The notes under the pieces: model-generated | Told to the model about the DNA's origin: nothing | Seen by the model: the letters and a program-made list of their open reading frames with translations, nothing else | The model's database searches: none | In this document: positions 61,197 through 64,000 of the stretch, piece by piece | Position numbering within the stretch: position 1 is the stretch's first letter | Layout: the number at the start of each line of letters is the position of its first letter | Source: Taxillus chinensis | Taxonomy: Eukaryota > Streptophyta > Magnoliopsida > Santalales > Loranthaceae | Direction of reading: 5' to 3' | DNA length: 64,000 bases | Assembly (NCBI GenBank): GCA_023512835.1 | Contig: CM042092.1 | Span: 51,528,400 to 51,592,399 of the forward strand | Position numbers and translations under genes: made by a program

Positions 61197-61619
61197 ATTG
61201 CAGTGCATCGATCTCTAGTTCATCATCGGTTGTTTTTAAAGGACTACGTCTAGACTTTTCTGCTCTATTCACTGTATGAGTTTTTTTTTTTTATTGTCCA
61301 CGGGTTCACACTCCGTAAATCCACTTAGCATTGAAAGTAAGTATTCCAAACTATTTATTACTATTTATTAATAAATTAAATTAAATACGATTATTAAATT
61401 ATGATGTTCACAAATGTTTTGTTATTCACAAATGTTTGTGAATATTTACGGATATATTTATAAAATTTTTAAAATTTATAAAAAAAATCTTACTATAAAC
61501 TTACATGGAATTAATATGTTTAAATAATTATTATATGTAATTCATAAAAATATAATAATAATAAAAAATAAATAAATAGATAAATAATATTTTTTATTTA
61601 ATAATAATAAAAAAATATT
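61197..61619. other. 3' flank of the ABCG31-like gene
   Basis: About 150 bp of probable 3'UTR, then AT-rich DNA. No gene. Confidence 0.5.
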
Positions 61620-62414
61620 TGTTTGACCTTCTTCCTGAATAAATTGGTTTTAGTTCGTTTCTTTTCAGTTTTGTGTCTAGCTTCTTTCTGAACAGATAAA
61701 AATTAGTTAGTTTCCTTCATTTGAGCTTCTTCCTGAACAAACTGGTTTTAGCTCGTTTCTTTTCAGTTGTGTGTGCCTAGCTTCTTCTCGAATAGACTGG
61801 AATTAGCTAATTCGCTTTGTTTGAACTTCTTCATGAACAAACTGATTTTAGCTCGTTTTAGTTTTCCTAAGGCGGTTTGGGTCTGTGTCTAGCTTCTTCC
61901 TGAACAGACTGGAATTAGTTACTTTCTTTCCATCCTAGGCGGTCGAGATTTTCGTATTCCCGAGGCAGTCCAGGTTTTCTTCGTTTGAGCTTCTTCTTGA
62001 ACAAACTGGTTTTAGCTCGCTTCTTTTCAGTTTTGTGTATCTAGCTTCTTCCTGAACATACTAGAATTAGCTAGTTTCCTTCGTTTGAACATTTTCTTGA
62101 ACAAACTAGTTTTAGCTTGTTTCTTTTCAGTTTTGTGTGCCTAGCTTCTTCCTGAACAAACTGGTTTTAGCTCGCTTCTTTTCAATTTTATGTGTTTAGC
62201 TTCTTCCTGAATAGACTAGAATTAGCTACCTTCTTTCCATCCTAGGCCGTTAAACTTTCTTTTTCCTCGAGGCAGCCAAGATTTCTCTTTCCGCCATCCA
62301 AATGTTCCAACCGAACCTCAGCAGTAGGTAAGTCAGGTAAGTGCTCCAATCCGTCCAAAATGAGTCCCTCTTATCTTTGTACACTTGTTTGTATAATTCA
62401 CAAAGAGGGGCAGC
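61620..62414 (+). mobile_element. internal 3' region of a second Tat/Ogre-like element
   Basis: It repeats the CTTCTTCCTGAAC array (61,625-62,250), then AACCTCAGCAGTAGGTAAGT, then CAAAGAGGGG as a polypurine tract next to TATTGG. It aligns by eye with 10,700-11,521. Confidence 0.75.
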
Positions 62415-64000
62415 TATTGGACCCCATTTTATCCGGGTTGAACATACTAACCCTGTGAAACTTTTTTTCCCACTACCAAGTGTCATCACCGGATTCCGTC
62501 TAGGAGGGAAACCGATTTTGGGGTGCAGTTTCCCCTGTTGGATATATAGGATTTGATGAAGCTTCCAAAATACAGTTTAAGCCTGGAGACTCGAAGATCC
62601 GAAGGTCGTAGGATTGAAGAGTCGAAGTTCGTAGAAGAAGAACTGTCACAGGACATATTGGCGAGAGACTCGTAGACTTGTAGGGTCTGGAGACTCGAAG
62701 CAAATTTGTGACAGAACACATTGTGACTCATAGATCCAGGGTCGAAGGTCGTAGGGTTGAAGTGTGGAAAAGAGAGCGTTACTGCAAGCAACAACTAATT
62801 CAGAGACTCGTAGAGTCAAAGAATTTTAAAGAACAGTAACCAACTTTGAATGACTTGAAGACTCGAAGCCCGTAGAACTATAGAGTCCCTAAGAGCGCTT
62901 AAGCAATTAACAGAACGTAAAGTAGACTCGTAGACTCTAGGGTCGTAGAATCGAAGCCTTAGAACACTGTTAAGAAAATAGGACTCATAGACTTGTAGGT
63001 CGAAGGTCGAAGAGTCGATACCATAAAGACTGACAAACAAATGAAACTGTAACTCAAGAGTCGTAGAGTCGTAGACTCAAGGGTCGTAGAGTCGTAGGCT
63101 CAAGGGATACGGTCATTCTAAAGAAATTGCTAGACCTACAGACTCGGAGATCTTGGAGGCCGAGAGTTATAGCTGAAGGGTTGAAGCCGTAGAGTCGAAG
63201 ACTCGAAGAATACGAAGATACAGTTTATGAGCAATCGCGAAAGACTAAGAAAGTACATGCAAATTCTAAGACTCATAGAGTCAAAGATTTTCAGGGTCGA
63301 AAACTCATAGAGTCAATGATCCTATGATCACTCTGACCTATTGATGGTCGAAGAGCCTCTTAGTCAAGTAAAGTAAACTGAGGGACCCGAAGGTCGTAGA
63401 TTCGCAGAGTTAGGGTCGTAGACGCGCAGCTATAACATCGGGTAGAGTAGGTGCACCACGAAGAAGTCACTCTACGAGCTATCAAGAAAGTCGTAGACTC
63501 ACAGAGTCATAAACTTACAGGTAATTGAGTGACACAAAAGACCTAATCTAATCTGAACTCTAGCCTCGAAGACTCAAAGATACGTGAGTCGTAGACTCGC
63601 AGAAATTAACACTGTAAAGCCTGAAGCAAAAGTCCACAACTCCTACAGGCTCTATTCAAAATCTTCGAGTTGCCTAACCTACGAGGCAACCACCTTCGAG
63701 ATAAACTGAAAACCCTAAGCATATCCACTTAGCGATATCCTCAGCTAGGGTTTGTATAGTGAGCCTACGCCGTTCCGAGTAGTTGAGCGCATTTAATGTC
63801 GCATTAATTACTGCCAACTACCTACACAGATGAACGGCCAAGATTGACTGCATGCAAATACACAGTATGGGCATCTGATCTACAAATCAAAGCAGATCAA
63901 CCCATCCCCTGACATCCCGCATTTTCAGTGGCGGGAAGTCAGTCTGTCGGGATGGACAACAAGGCACACAACACTTTAACCTTAAAATATATCTCCCTCA
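62415..64000 (+). repeat. Tat/Ogre-like LTR (copy D), continues past the window
   Basis: It starts TATTGGACCCCATTTTATCC after the purine tract, like copy A at 11,522. From 62,580 to 63,620 it is one long minisatellite of GACTCGAAG/GGTCGTAGA/GACTCGTAG words. 63,640-64,000 is not repetitive and does not match the LTR ends seen elsewhere, so the LTR either diverges or continues beyond the window. Confidence 0.6.

Noticed and set aside
61620..62250. Possible 3' terminator or regulatory array of the ABCG31-like gene
   Set aside because: The same array precedes the LTR at 11,522, so it is transposon sequence.

Overview
The window is nuclear DNA from a flowering plant, most likely a eudicot, possibly woody (species not determinable from sequence). 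The reasons are GT-AG introns, AT-rich intergenic DNA, a plant-type DDB2 gene, a full-size PDR-type ABCG transporter with 24 coding exons, and a dense load of plant LTR retrotransposons. I see no prokaryotic, organellar or CRISPR signal, and no convincing new multi-gene system. What stands out is genome structure: one transporter gene stretched to 31 kb by nested, datable transposon insertions.

Layout. (1) 1-2660, +: 3' part of a DDB2 (UV-damage recognition WD40) gene. (2) 4062-6657, +: an unrecognised gene for a protein with a very acidic N-terminus and a coiled-coil C-terminus. (3) 6.7-8.9 kb: AT-rich, empty. (4) 8.9-13.65 kb: a truncated Copia-like LTR, then the 3' end (tandem-repeat internal region plus LTR) of a Tat/Ogre-like Gypsy element. 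(5) 13.8-24.05 kb: a chromovirus-type (Tekay/Del-like) Gypsy element on the minus strand with broken gag, protease, RT/RNase H, integrase and chromodomain. Its 5' LTR carries a 1.2 kb miniature LTR element (TRIM) whose junction is tandemly triplicated. (6) 24.05-26.86 kb: more LTR-derived sequence. (7) 26.9-30.1 kb: AT-rich, with a GC-rich hAT-like MITE that has a perfect 8-bp target duplication.

(8) 30,240-61,196, +: an ABCG31/PDR3-like transporter. Twenty-four exons sum to 4,269 nt (1,422 codons plus stop) with an open frame, but the expected ATG reads GTG at the edge of an (AG)n tract. Intron 3 is 17.9 kb. It holds a long-TIR foldback element, a 14.3 kb decayed Tekay-like element (TSD CGCAT/CACAT) that itself contains a hAT-like element and two solo LTRs, and a 70-bp-arm palindrome. 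Intron 5 holds a SINE. Intron 18 (4.6 kb) holds a solo Tat/Ogre-like LTR with a solo Copia LTR inside it, all in a pre-existing tandem duplication.

(9) 61.6-64 kb: another Tat/Ogre-like 3' end. By homology DDB2 acts in nuclear UV-damage recognition and ABCG31 in plasma-membrane export of lipids or abscisic acid; nothing in the sequence links them functionally. All calls come from reading the sequence and from remembered family features; no database search was run.
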